DNA of 36,502 nt from Chloroflexota bacterium (GTDB lineage Bacteria; Chloroflexota; Dehalococcoidia; Lucifugimonadales; Lucifugimonadaceae): positions 1-36,502 of the forward strand of contig JABIHL010000036.1 of assembly GCA_018649665.1 (NCBI GenBank), written 5' to 3'. Positions 16,056 through 24,534 of this stretch are shown here, one piece after another. Position 1 is the stretch's first letter. Each line of letters opens with the position of its first letter. The notes below the pieces were generated by a model. It made no database searches and was not told the origin of the DNA. It saw nothing but the letters and a program-made list of their open reading frames with translations. The translations under genes and the position numbers were made by a program.

Positions 16056-17293
16056 GATGACAAAACCTGTTCGACGTTGAGAGTGGATTCGACGGGTGTG
16101 TTGGTCAATTCGGTTAACAAGCGGAAGTAGTGGTCGTCGATTACATCGCTCGATACACGGGCTGTAATTGCCTCTGATATCTGTTTCTTTTTATCGGAAT
16201 CGAACTCAGCTAGCTTTTGGATTGCAGTAGCCCATTTTCCGGCATCGAATTCTATGAGAAATCCGTTATTGCCGTCGACTATCCATTCTCCAAAGCTTGG
16301 TTCATTACCATTTGCCACTGTGGGAGTACCTGCTACCAATGCTTCGAGAAGAGGGGTGCCCATCGCTTCATTCTGGGCAGGGAAGCAGAAAATGTCGGCG
16401 CCAGTGAGGTATTCCGCAGTGTCGACAAAATCTGCAACGACCTTGACTCGATTCGAAAGATTCATCGACTCGATTTGAGCTAGGAAATCTGGAAGTTGAG
16501 CAGCTGTCATTCCGGGGTCGAGTTCTCCTGAAGTCACTGTTGGCCCGGCGAGTACTAGCTTGAAATTTTCGGGAAGGTGATTCAATACGCTGACTAGAAA
16601 TTCATGATTTTTCTGTTTCATGAATTTTGCCACGTACACAATTACCTTGTCCGATTCGTCGAAGCCGAATAGCTTTGTGATCGTAGTTGCCCGACGTTCG
16701 GGCGACGAAGGGGTGAATCGGTTGGTATCGACGGGGTTTGGGCGAGTCCAAACATTGGTCGTAAGGCCGACTGTTTCGCAGAGTTCGGCAAGATGGTTGC
16801 TTATGGCCACGACAACGGATTGAGTCGCCAGATCATACGATTTGAATCGCCGGGTTCCGGGCAGGTACTGATATGGGCTGATTACGTTGTTCACTATTTC
16901 CAGAACAAGTGGGATCGCATGTTTTCTACTCCAGTTGACCGCCGCTATTGTTGCGGGAGAGTAGCCAAACACGTGAATCAGGTCGAACTGTTTTTCAGCC
17001 AGCAGTTTAGTTACGGCTTTGGCTTCCGAGTGATAGACCGCTGCATTGGTTAGCCGACGGAACTGTCCTTTGCCGAAAGTTTGATCGATTTTTCGAAGTC
17101 TTTTTGAAATCAGACGGCTCACCGGTATGTCGTCGACCTCGTACTGTTCCGATTCTGTTATCTCGACACTGCTGCAGATAACTTCGACGTTAACTCCGTA
17201 ATTTTTGTTCAGGCGCGTGTAAGTCGCATGGGCGCGATTTCCTGATCCTGAGTATTCAGGGGGGTATTTACTGGATACGAGTAGTACGTTCAT
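16052..17293 (-). CDS. GT4 glycosyltransferase
   Basis: A 413-residue GT-B retaining glycosyltransferase. The N-terminus reads MNVLLVSSKYPPEYSGSGNR, a GT4 donor/acceptor loop. The C-terminal domain carries VIVYVAKFMKQKNHEFLVSV, then ADIFCFPAQNEAMGTPLLEA and ALVAGTPTVANGNEPSFGEW with the two conserved glutamates of the E-x7-E element. ATG start with no obvious Shine-Dalgarno, 125 bp after the asparagine-synthase-like gene, so it may lead the segment that includes the ABC transporter. The stop overlaps the transporter start. The sugar donor is unknown. Confidence 0.87.
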   Translation of the reverse strand: MNVLLVSSKYPPEYSGSGNRAHATYTRLNKNYGVNVEVICSSVEITESEQYEVDDIPVSRLISKRLRKIDQTFGKGQFRRLTNAAVYHSEAKAVTKLLAEKQFDLIHVFGYSPATIAAVNWSRKHAIPLVLEIVNNVISPYQYLPGTRRFKSYDLATQSVVVAISNHLAELCETVGLTTNVWTRPNPVDTNRFTPSSPERRATTITKLFGFDESDKVIVYVAKFMKQKNHEFLVSVLNHLPENFKLVLAGPTVTSGELDPGMTAAQLPDFLAQIESMNLSNRVKVVADFVDTAEYLTGADIFCFPAQNEAMGTPLLEALVAGTPTVANGNEPSFGEWIVDGNNGFLIEFDAGKWATAIQKLAEFDSDKKKQISEAITARVSSDVIDDHYFRLLTELTNTPVESTLNVEQVLSS

Positions 17294-17371
17294 TGCGGAG
17301 ATGGGATTATGGCGAGTGCCGTCAAGATCAGAGTCAGTTCAGTAGATCATCATTGCAGATTTAGTGGATCG

Positions 17372-17412
17372 ACTCGCAGAGGTTGTAGTGCGAGTTCGAA
17401 TGAATGCGCACT
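17372..17412 (-). repeat. Two overlapping, mutually exclusive inverted repeats
   Basis: A perfect 7-bp inverted repeat ACTCGCA / TGCGAGT (17372-17378 with 17389-17395) overlaps a second perfect 6-bp repeat AGTGCG / CGCACT (17387-17392 with 17407-17412). The two stems share bases and cannot form together. They lie just past the stop of the asparagine-synthase-like gene. No U-tract follows, so an intrinsic terminator is not supported. Confidence 0.35.
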
Positions 17413-17418
17413 AGTAGG

Positions 17419-19128
17419 TCACGTCGTTTTGAGAAATTCGTCGATCGTGACAAGAGACAGGAGGGCTGGTGCTGTTGCGCCATTTCCGGATGCGAATCGA
17501 TTTGCTGTATCTTTTATTTTCGACATATCAAATATTCTGAGAGACTCGATCTGATCTGAGCTTCCGAGTTGGTTCACGCGGTCAACTAGTTGAGCGGACG
17601 AACGGAGGAGTCGGTCACCGGTAGGCCATGATCGATCATCGGTGTCTGGATCTGAATGGATGTCACCACCGACTCCGAGACGGCGTTTGAGTCCTCGTGT
17701 CCACGTTTCGAGTGTGAGCCGAGTGGGTGACAGATCGGGGCGCATGTTGGTGTTGGCATTTCGGATGCTCAGCAGGCGAGGGTCGAGTTTCTTGATCGTT
17801 TCGGCTAGCAGTGTGGTTCCGTGTCTGACGTTCGCAGGAGTGGCGTAGTAGATGTCGAGTATTTCGTTGGAGAAGGCAATTGTCCGTTGCTCGGCGAGGG
17901 TTCCGGCCGATTGCAGATTGAGATAGGTGTAGTGCCGCCCCGGCGCACTTGTGGTGAGGTAGTCCCACTGATCGTAGGGATCTGATGTTAGATCTGAGAT
18001 TGGATCGAGTACATCTTGGAGATCGAAAACGAGTCTTCCCATTGCTTCGTCTGCGGTTCCAGAGTTGAGCAGATCGAGGGAGTTGATGCCTTTCAGACGA
18101 TATTTGGCTTCTTGGGTGTATTGACCCACGATTCCAGGAGAGATTTGGCTCAGTGAATATGAACGGGTGGAGCGCCCAAGGAACTTATTGCGGGTTGCAG
18201 GTAAGTACATTCCCTGGAAATAGTAGTCGAATCCGTGACCGTGAAGCAGCAGGTCGGTTTTGGGGATGTTTAGGTCGAAGAAGTGGCCGTGCTGGAATGA
18301 ATACATTCCACCGCCTGCGGTAACCGATGTGGTCAAGATATCGGTGTAGTGAGTGGGTGAGCGCGGGACGAACGAGTGTTTTGCTCCAACGAGATGTGCG
18401 AGTGATTGCGCTACATCGACCTCGTTATTTTCCGTTTCACCGATAGTGATGCAGTGCGGGAGTTGATCTTGGTTGAACCCGCCAAGGGCCACTCGGGAAT
18501 CCATACCCCCACTGAGAAGCAGCGAAGTTGCAGTTGAGTCGATCGTTTTTGTCGCCACTGAACGCGTTACTGCGTCGGCAAGATCGTTGGCGATCGCCTT
18601 TCGACCGTCGTTTCTTTTGTCGAAATTAGGGGTCCAGTAGCGTTCGGTTTTGAGGTTGTTTTCTCGAGAGTCGAACGACAGAATCGAAGCCGGCGTCAAG
18701 GCTTTTGAAGTTTGGTCGAATGTCGTTTCACCGATCAATCGTTGGAAGTGGAGGAATTCGTAGAAGGCGAGTGGATCAACTTTGAGTTGATTGGTGTCGG
18801 CAAGCCATTTCCAAAGTGAAGCGTAAGAAAACGCTATGACCAGTTTTTCGCTAGTGGAGAGATAGAAAAGTTGGTGCGCTGCGAATCGGTCGTTTACTAC
18901 TTGAACGCTGTTTTTGCCCTCGACAATTACGATGAATTCACCGTCGAGAGATCGGGCAGTGGCGAGCGGGTCATCTACGAGTTTAGATAGCTGCTCGTCG
19001 TTCGGTGTCCGCCCGTTAATACTGGGACTGCCGTATGCGGTGATAGAAGCTGGGCCAGAGTTCAGGCGTGCCGCTACTCTCGGTTCTGCACCGAGGACGA
19101 GGACCTTTGACTGGTCCTGGCTCGTCAT
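17419..19128 (-). CDS. Asparagine-synthase-like protein lacking the N-terminal cysteine
   Basis: A 569-residue member of the asparagine synthase B family. The C-terminal synthetase domain has an intact PP-loop LLLSGGMDSR (203-212), which binds ATP and adenylates a carboxylate. Residues 55-110 (LDGEFIVIV, VVNDRFAAHQLFYL) match the core of the class II glutamine amidotransferase fold. True glutamine-dependent enzymes begin Met-Cys-Gly; here the protein begins MTSQDQSKV and no Cys is near the start, so glutamine hydrolysis is not expected. Such proteins in polysaccharide loci may amidate uronic acids or join an amine to a sugar carboxylate, perhaps using free ammonia or an amino compound, as beta-lactam synthetase does. 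The uronic-acid enzymes at 33589-36502 would supply carboxylates. The start overlaps the FkbM gene as ATGA. Confidence 0.82.
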   Translation of the reverse strand: MTSQDQSKVLVLGAEPRVAARLNSGPASITAYGSPSINGRTPNDEQLSKLVDDPLATARSLDGEFIVIVEGKNSVQVVNDRFAAHQLFYLSTSEKLVIAFSYASLWKWLADTNQLKVDPLAFYEFLHFQRLIGETTFDQTSKALTPASILSFDSRENNLKTERYWTPNFDKRNDGRKAIANDLADAVTRSVATKTIDSTATSLLLSGGMDSRVALGGFNQDQLPHCITIGETENNEVDVAQSLAHLVGAKHSFVPRSPTHYTDILTTSVTAGGGMYSFQHGHFFDLNIPKTDLLLHGHGFDYYFQGMYLPATRNKFLGRSTRSYSLSQISPGIVGQYTQEAKYRLKGINSLDLLNSGTADEAMGRLVFDLQDVLDPISDLTSDPYDQWDYLTTSAPGRHYTYLNLQSAGTLAEQRTIAFSNEILDIYYATPANVRHGTTLLAETIKKLDPRLLSIRNANTNMRPDLSPTRLTLETWTRGLKRRLGVGGDIHSDPDTDDRSWPTGDRLLRSSAQLVDRVNQLGSSDQIESLRIFDMSKIKDTANRFASGNGATAPALLSLVTIDEFLKTT

Positions 19129-20072
19129 CCAGTTTTCTCTAGGAGGACGGTGCGGAGTCCTCCTGTGTTGCAGATCAAATCGATTGCGTGGTCGTTTGAC
19201 AGGTCGCGGAATATGGCTCGTTCGCCGAAGTCACTGTAGAACGGAGTGCCGCCGGGGTAACCGAGGGCCTTCAAACGTGCCGTTCCAGCTTTGCTTGATG
19301 ATGCTGCCATGCGGACTTTGTAGCCAAGATCGAAGAGCCCTTGAAGCACCGGAACAAAATCGTTGCTTTCTTTGTATCGACTCAGGTGAGTTTCAAAGAT
19401 CACACGAGGGGACATGACGTCTTCTTTGACGAGTTCAATGAGTTGTCCAAGGATTTCTACTTCATGTCCTTCGACGTCCATACGGATTAGGTTAGGACGT
19501 GAGCCTGATCGTTCGCCAGCATCTCGTAGAGTCATCGTCGGGACGTCGGTTGGGGTGGACTCGAGGTAATCAAATGCGGAGCCATCGCGGTGGAAGGTGT
19601 GGAGATTAGAATGAGTCGACATGTACATCTGGCCAGTGCCGGTTGATTCGCTCACGGCTCCGTGAATGACGTTGATGTTGGTGGCGTTATTGAGAGCGAC
19701 GTTACGCTTCAGCATTTCGATGTTAGGGAGCATCGGCTCGATAGCCGTGATTTTCCCTGAAGGACCGACTACCAGCGATTCCATCACAGCGTAGTAGCCG
19801 ATGTTTGCCCCAATATCGAGGATGTTCATTCCCGGAGTGAGAATTTCCTGCAGCATTTTGTAGTGATCGATTTCGCGACGACCGAATAGGAAAAGAGTTC
19901 GAGACAGACCCTTGTCGCTGGTATCGAGATACAGCTTGTAGTTGAAGACCTTTTTCTTCATGGTCTTCACGCCAATTGATTTTGCGATGCCTGTAATTAC
20001 CGCGAAGTAGATCGCCTTGAGTAGCCCGAACGGGCCGAGGTGGCGGAGTACAAGCAACAGGTTTGAGATCAA
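19125..20072 (-). CDS. FkbM-family methyltransferase (first of a tandem pair)
   Basis: This 315-residue protein has SAM motif I NILDIGANIGYY (83-94), AIEP (110-113) and the FkbM signature IRMDVEGHEVEILGQL near 213-228. FkbM enzymes O-methylate sugars and polyketides. Residues 4-36 are rather hydrophobic (LLLVLRHLGPFGLLKAIYFA) and may associate with the membrane. The start is a TTG; an ATG 5 nt upstream is out of frame and the next in-frame ATG is residue 38, inside conserved-looking sequence. It is 35 nt from the second FkbM gene and overlaps the asparagine-synthase-like gene by 4 nt. Similarity to its neighbour is limited to the SAM core, so this is not a recent duplication. The acceptor position is unknown. 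Confidence 0.86.
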   Translation of the reverse strand: MISNLLLVLRHLGPFGLLKAIYFAVITGIAKSIGVKTMKKKVFNYKLYLDTSDKGLSRTLFLFGRREIDHYKMLQEILTPGMNILDIGANIGYYAVMESLVVGPSGKITAIEPMLPNIEMLKRNVALNNATNINVIHGAVSESTGTGQMYMSTHSNLHTFHRDGSAFDYLESTPTDVPTMTLRDAGERSGSRPNLIRMDVEGHEVEILGQLIELVKEDVMSPRVIFETHLSRYKESNDFVPVLQGLFDLGYKVRMAASSSKAGTARLKALGYPGGTPFYSDFGERAIFRDLSNDHAIDLICNTGGLRTVLLEKTG

Positions 20073-20107
20073 TTCATTTCTTTCGTATTCGTTGAGCGAT
20101 TTGGCTG

Positions 20108-20929
20108 CTATTTGGGGGAGACGATGTATTCGGTGAGTTCAAGTGGCCTGACTACATTGTCGTCCATATCGGTGACTTTGTAGTCGATGTCAGAAAGCAG
20201 TTGTTCGAGTTCTTCCAGAGTTGAACCCAGTTCGACAATATGTCGTGGGTGGACACTTAAATATATCGTCGGTTGGTGAGCACGAAGTGTTTCGACTGCC
20301 CCTTTGAGAATACCGACTTCTGCACCTTCGGTGTCGATTTTGATGAGCTGCGGTTTTAGTTCGTTTTCTTTGCAGAAGTTGTCGAGAGTGATCTGTCGTT
20401 TCTGAGTAGCGCCGTAGCCGCGTCGAGATCCGGTTTCAGCAATCGTATTCATTCCGGAGTCATCATCGCTTTCGAAGAATTCGACAGATTCGAGTTCTTT
20501 GTCACCTGCGAGATCAGTTACAACTTTGACGTTGGTAACCCCGTTGGTCCTTAAATGGTCTACTAGATATGCACCGTTTGCTGACGCCGGTTCAAACGCA
20601 TAGACGGTTCCGTTGCTCGCGATGACGCTGCTGAGCGGTAGCGATACGAGACCTATGTGAGCGCCAATATCTAAAACACAGGTCATACCGCGTGCTGCTT
20701 CGATACACGCTTCGAATCCGCGATTATGGTTGCCGCCCCATGCTTCAAAATTGCTGAATGCGAATCTTCGATTCAGCTTGAAAGGTCCATACTTTCCGAT
20801 CCGTTTTGAAATCGTTAGACCTGGCATGAACCTGATCACAACACGGTAGAACGGTCGAAGAAATGACCATATGAATCGAACGCGCTTCAGACGTCCGTGT
20901 CTAAGCCGGGTCAGTGCTCGCATGACCAT
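20108..20929 (-). CDS. FkbM-family methyltransferase (second of a tandem pair)
   Basis: This 273-residue FkbM-type SAM methyltransferase has motif I VLDIGAHIG (85-93), AFEPAS (111-116) and the family signature IKIDTEGAEVGILKGA around 196-212. The first 45 residues are strongly basic with hydrophobic stretches (RFIWSFLRPFYRVVIRFMPG), suggesting peripheral membrane binding. Start ATG, one-base overlap with the stop of the upstream methyltransferase (TAATG); a second ATG two codons on is an alternative. Together with the flanking methyltransferases it points to a glycan with several O-methyl groups. Confidence 0.86.
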   Translation of the reverse strand: MVMRALTRLRHGRLKRVRFIWSFLRPFYRVVIRFMPGLTISKRIGKYGPFKLNRRFAFSNFEAWGGNHNRGFEACIEAARGMTCVLDIGAHIGLVSLPLSSVIASNGTVYAFEPASANGAYLVDHLRTNGVTNVKVVTDLAGDKELESVEFFESDDDSGMNTIAETGSRRGYGATQKRQITLDNFCKENELKPQLIKIDTEGAEVGILKGAVETLRAHQPTIYLSVHPRHIVELGSTLEELEQLLSDIDYKVTDMDDNVVRPLELTEYIVSPK

Positions 20930-21624
20930 TAACTAGAAACCTTCTCGGCAAGCACAAACAGGTGATGGGTGTGCCGCGGGTTGTACTTGTGCCAGAGAAT
21001 TCGGAGACCTGCTGATTCGATGTCGTTCAAAAAACGTGAGCGTGGGAAGCTCTTACGACCGACTTCCCAGTAGTGGGGGTTCCAGTAGTCTTCACGGCCT
21101 TCCCAAGTCTCTTTTGATCGATCTTTGCCCCGGGGCCATTCCCAAGTCGTTGAAATAGAGTGTCGACCTCGGAACCAGCCGAGGCCGAGCCGGCGTGGTG
21201 CAAGCATTGCCGGTATTTCTATGGACAATTCGGCTCGATGAACCCGCGATGGAACAGAGATGAGGACGTACTTATTTGATAGCTCGGCCAACTTGGCTAG
21301 AGTTTTGGGTAGATCGGCGTAGGGAAGATGCTGGAGCATTTCGAACGCAGCGACAAGATCGAACTTTTCGTTGATCTCAGTTTCTCGGAAATCCCCAAGA
21401 TAGTCGGGATTTGTTCGAGATTTGATGTCGGCGGTTTTCACTGAGTAGTCGAGTTGTTTCATGATCGACGTGAAGTAACCGCTTCCAGGTCCTATCTCGA
21501 GAATGGACGCGACCAAATCACCTAAATCGGTAACTGAAGTTACCTGAATTAAGGTGCTTGAGAATCGTCGCTCATCGAGCGCCCATTGGCGTTCTTCGAG
21601 TAGTCCGGGATCAATCTCACTCAA
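20929..21624 (-). CDS. Class I SAM-dependent methyltransferase
   Basis: This 231-residue protein has motif I ILEIGPGSGY (41-50), a motif II region at VKTADIKSR (62-70), then FDLVAAFEMLQHLPYADLPK and YVLISVPS, typical of Methyltransf_11/23 enzymes. It may methylate a sugar or a terminal phosphate. The start is a TTG with AAGG about 10 nt upstream; no nearby ATG is in frame. The stop shares one base with the downstream FkbM start, and 54 bp separate its start from the GT4 gene upstream. The substrate is unknown. Confidence 0.83.
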   Translation of the reverse strand: MSEIDPGLLEERQWALDERRFSSTLIQVTSVTDLGDLVASILEIGPGSGYFTSIMKQLDYSVKTADIKSRTNPDYLGDFRETEINEKFDLVAAFEMLQHLPYADLPKTLAKLAELSNKYVLISVPSRVHRAELSIEIPAMLAPRRLGLGWFRGRHSISTTWEWPRGKDRSKETWEGREDYWNPHYWEVGRKSFPRSRFLNDIESAGLRILWHKYNPRHTHHLFVLAEKVSS

Positions 21625-21678
21625 TGATTATCAAACCTTGTTATTGAGAATTTTCTAGCAGGGCAAAATGGCGGTGGT

Positions 21679-22920
21679 TTAGGAGATTTCGTTGGAGCGT
21701 TCAGTTAGCGAAAGATATAGATCTTCGAATTGTCGTCCAACCACATCCCAGCTAAACGATTTTCGCACCGATTCGGTACCGTTTGCGCTGAGCTTCGCTT
21801 GCAGATCTGCTGAACTTTGTAGCTGTTCCATTTTGCGGGCGAGGTCGATTGGATCGCCCGCTTTGGCGATTAGGCCGTCGACTCCATCGTTAATAGTTTC
21901 GATACATCCGGGCGCATCGGTAGAGATTACTGGAATTCCAGCGGCCATCGCTTCAATGTTGATCATTGCGAAGGTTTCGATTAGTGACGGGAATGCGCAT
22001 GCGTCCACACTTTTGTAAATTTCGACAAGCGGTGCGCTGGGTATTCGGTATTCCCGATCGTTCGAATCGTGCCCGAGCTCTTCTATTAGCGTGATGTGTT
22101 CTACCACGCCTAGTTCTTTTGCCTGTGGGAGAAGATCGCTCATTCTCAGTCCGACAAAAACGGCGTGTGCGTTGCCGATGGTTCCGGCTCTCTTCATCTC
22201 AGCGAGAGCTTCAACGAGAATCGGGAAGCCTTTTTTGGGATGGTTCCTGCCAACGGTGACGTATGCAAATTTATCGAGCGGAATACCGTATTTGGTTCGA
22301 ATAGCGTCACGGTTAACAGTGGTTGACTCGAAGCGAGGCTGGTCGACGCCGCACGGGATAATCTCGATTTGACCATCGCTAACGCCGACGTCTCGAAGAT
22401 CGGGTCTGACTGATTCGCTTAGAGCAATCGCTTTCGATACACGAGGTGACCAAGTCTGGATCAGGTTTTCGATTTTAGGATCGAATCGGTACCCGTAGGC
22501 GACTTCGGGATCTTTCTGGATGTCGTAGCCAACGGTGCGAAGGACGTGAGGAATATTCCTCGGAACTGTAAATCCTCCGACTGAAACGGCGGAAGGGTAG
22601 GTTCCAAACGACTGCCAGACATCGAACTTGTACTTGCGTTGCATCCAAGCGAAATATCGATTTTGGAAGAATTGATAGAGCTTTCCGAATACAGGCATCA
22701 GTCGTTGCTGTCCAGGGAATGTCGGGTACAGCGGATATCCGAGTTCTTGTTTTCTGTCGCCGATTTTTCGCCAGCTGCTCCATGCCGAGAACATCACTAC
22801 TTGGTGACCGTTTTGGGTGAGGTGGCGAGCTAGATTATGGGCCGTTACTTGCGCGCCGCCGACATTAGGAAAGAAGGAGGATATGACGATCGCAACACAA
22901 AGTTTTCGATCTGGTGCCAA
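21679..22920 (-). CDS. GT4 glycosyltransferase, likely early step after the phosphoglycosyl transferase
   Basis: A 413-residue GT-B enzyme. The N-terminus holds VAIVISSFFPNVGGAQVTAH, the glycine-rich GT4 loop. The middle reads YVTVGRNHPKKGFPILVEAL and the donor-site segment is SLIETFAMINIEAMAAGIPV followed by STDAPGCIETI, with both conserved glutamates. The start is a TTG with GGAA about 8 nt upstream, only 4 nt after the stop of the PglC-like gene. That proximity suggests it could add the second sugar onto the lipid-linked first residue. Confidence 0.87.
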   Translation of the reverse strand: MAPDRKLCVAIVISSFFPNVGGAQVTAHNLARHLTQNGHQVVMFSAWSSWRKIGDRKQELGYPLYPTFPGQQRLMPVFGKLYQFFQNRYFAWMQRKYKFDVWQSFGTYPSAVSVGGFTVPRNIPHVLRTVGYDIQKDPEVAYGYRFDPKIENLIQTWSPRVSKAIALSESVRPDLRDVGVSDGQIEIIPCGVDQPRFESTTVNRDAIRTKYGIPLDKFAYVTVGRNHPKKGFPILVEALAEMKRAGTIGNAHAVFVGLRMSDLLPQAKELGVVEHITLIEELGHDSNDREYRIPSAPLVEIYKSVDACAFPSLIETFAMINIEAMAAGIPVISTDAPGCIETINDGVDGLIAKAGDPIDLARKMEQLQSSADLQAKLSANGTESVRKSFSWDVVGRQFEDLYLSLTERSNEIS

Positions 22921-22924
22921 GTTG

Positions 22925-23524
22925 TTATTTCCGGTTGAATATTGCGGCGAAGGTTAGGAATATGAGTTTGATGTCTACCCAGAATGAACGTTGTCTTACG
23001 TACTTCATTCTGAGTTCCATTTTTCGATCCCAGACTTTCTCAAAGTAAAGCTTGTCGGGATCGTCGCCCTTTAGCAGCGATCCTAGATCGGCGAATTCGA
23101 TTGATGCGAAGTCGGTGATGCCGGGTCGTAGCTCGAGGATTATCATCTGCGTTGGCGTGTAGTGCTTAATGTAGTCTGGTGTCTCGGGACGAGGACCTAC
23201 GAAACTCATGTCACCTTTGGCTACATTCCAGAGCTGAGGTAGTTCGTCGAGCTTGAACTTGCGTACCCATTTTCCGACGGTGGTAACTCGTGGATCATCG
23301 TCGCCCGAGTGATGCGATGTTGGGCCGTCGGCGATTCGCATGCTTCGGAACTTGTAAACAGTTATGAGCGAGTTCGAACGGCCTGCCCTTTTTGGGGCGT
23401 AGAGGATTGGTCGTCCTAGGGATATAAGGACTGCTAGTCCGGTTAGTAGTAGCAACGGAGCAAAGACGATTAGGCCAATGATGCTAAACACAAAGTCGAA
23501 TATGCGTTTTGCCAAGCGATTCAT
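22925..23524 (-). CDS. Monotopic undecaprenyl-phosphate phosphoglycosyl transferase, PglC-like
   Basis: A 199-residue Bac_transf (polyprenyl glycosylphosphotransferase) family enzyme, which transfers a sugar-1-phosphate from a UDP-sugar to undecaprenyl phosphate and so starts glycan assembly at the inner membrane face. It is the short form: one N-terminal re-entrant hydrophobic helix (about 10-36) then the catalytic domain, as in PglC, without the multi-helix region of WbaP. Signatures are YKFRSM (57-62), the catalytic Asp93-Glu94 in KLDELPQLWN (91-100), GDMSFVGPRPE (104-114) and LRPGITDFASI (132-142). It is the first gene of the long minus-strand block, and its start lies 83 bp from a divergent gene, so it is likely the first gene of the main operon. 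Confidence 0.93.
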   Translation of the reverse strand: MNRLAKRIFDFVFSIIGLIVFAPLLLLTGLAVLISLGRPILYAPKRAGRSNSLITVYKFRSMRIADGPTSHHSGDDDPRVTTVGKWVRKFKLDELPQLWNVAKGDMSFVGPRPETPDYIKHYTPTQMIILELRPGITDFASIEFADLGSLLKGDDPDKLYFEKVWDRKMELRMKYVRQRSFWVDIKLIFLTFAAIFNRK

Positions 23525-23607
23525 CCCGATCTACTGCGTTACTCTTCTAAAACAAATTTTACGCATATAACTTTAGTCGACATTTTCGACTCAAGATTCG
23601 ATTTTCA
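23525..23607. promoter_or_regulatory. Divergent promoter region with an inverted repeat
   Basis: This 83-bp AT-rich gap separates the divergent PglC-like and SDR genes and must hold promoters for both. It contains a perfect inverted repeat AGTCGA-CATTT-TCGACT (23575-23591), a plausible operator. A candidate plus-strand -10 is TATAAC (23566-23571) and a candidate minus-strand -10 is TAAAAT (23561-23556); neither has a good -35. Confidence 0.4.
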
Positions 23608-24534
23608 ATGGTTACAGACCCCTCAATAGGCTTCAAGCACGCTTTTGTTACAGGAGCTACCGGAATAGTTGGTGTTCAGCTGTGCCGAGCGTTGGTACGC
23701 GCTGGTGTGAGTGTTACTGCCTTCTCTCGCAATCTGAATCCGGGCGTGCTGCCTGATGAAGTTGTCCATGTAAAAGGGTCGATTCTGAATGAAGATGCGC
23801 TCGCTGCGGCCGCGGAAGGCGCTGATGTGGTGTTCCACGTTGCTGCCGCCGTTCATGGGTCGGCTACGACGTACTCGGATTTTGAGCGTGTCAATGTGAC
23901 GGGAACGGAGAACGTGATTGACGCTGCTTTAGAACTTGGGGCAAACCTCGTTCACGTTTCGACTGTGAATGTTGTGGGTTTCAGGGCCGGGACGCTTCGA
24001 GATTCTTACGCTGAGACAAAATCTGTTGCTGAAGAACTTGTGATGGAGGCGGTCGAGGACGGACTGACTGCATCGATTGTTCGCCCTGCCACTGTGTTCG
24101 GGAATGAGTCGGGGAGGGCCGGGCTTCTCGTAGATCGATTGCTGGCGGGTTCGTTGAGGATACTGCCTGCGCCATCAAGACGGATTAGTCCTGTTTGGTC
24201 GGGAGATCTTGCTAAGGCGTTGATACTGGCTGCTGCCGACGATCATTCAGGTCGCGTGTTCGCGGTTGCTGGCCCGACGGTTTCAACGGGAGAATTTGTG
24301 AAATCGGTGACTGTAGCAGCCGATATTCGTGGTGTTATGTTGTCGATACCGGCGGGGATGTTCTCAGTGCCGTTGCAGTTGGCGTGGTGGCTGAGGAAAG
24401 TAACCCGCTGGACACCGCCGGTTTCTGTCGAATCGCTGATGAACGGATCAGCTCATGACGGAGCAGTGGCAGCTTCTGAATTGGGATTTCAGTACACCGA
24501 CATCAGCGAGATTTTCGGCGTAACAAAGGACTAG
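23608..24534 (+). CDS. Extended SDR: NAD-dependent epimerase/dehydratase family
   Basis: This 308-residue protein has TGATGIVG (15-22) for NAD(P) binding, Ser/Thr near 118-119 and the catalytic pair Tyr134 and Lys138 (YAETK). The C-terminal half is short and variable, as in nucleoside-sugar reductases and hydroxysteroid dehydrogenase-like SDRs. It may reduce or epimerise a keto sugar nucleotide, such as the product of the dehydratase encoded opposite it. ATG start, no Shine-Dalgarno. It is transcribed away from the PglC-like gene and converges on the dehydratase gene, with the two stop codons overlapping in the palindrome CTAG at 24531-24534. The substrate is not assignable. Confidence 0.82.
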   Translation: MVTDPSIGFKHAFVTGATGIVGVQLCRALVRAGVSVTAFSRNLNPGVLPDEVVHVKGSILNEDALAAAAEGADVVFHVAAAVHGSATTYSDFERVNVTGTENVIDAALELGANLVHVSTVNVVGFRAGTLRDSYAETKSVAEELVMEAVEDGLTASIVRPATVFGNESGRAGLLVDRLLAGSLRILPAPSRRISPVWSGDLAKALILAAADDHSGRVFAVAGPTVSTGEFVKSVTVAADIRGVMLSIPAGMFSVPLQLAWWLRKVTRWTPPVSVESLMNGSAHDGAVAASELGFQYTDISEIFGVTKD

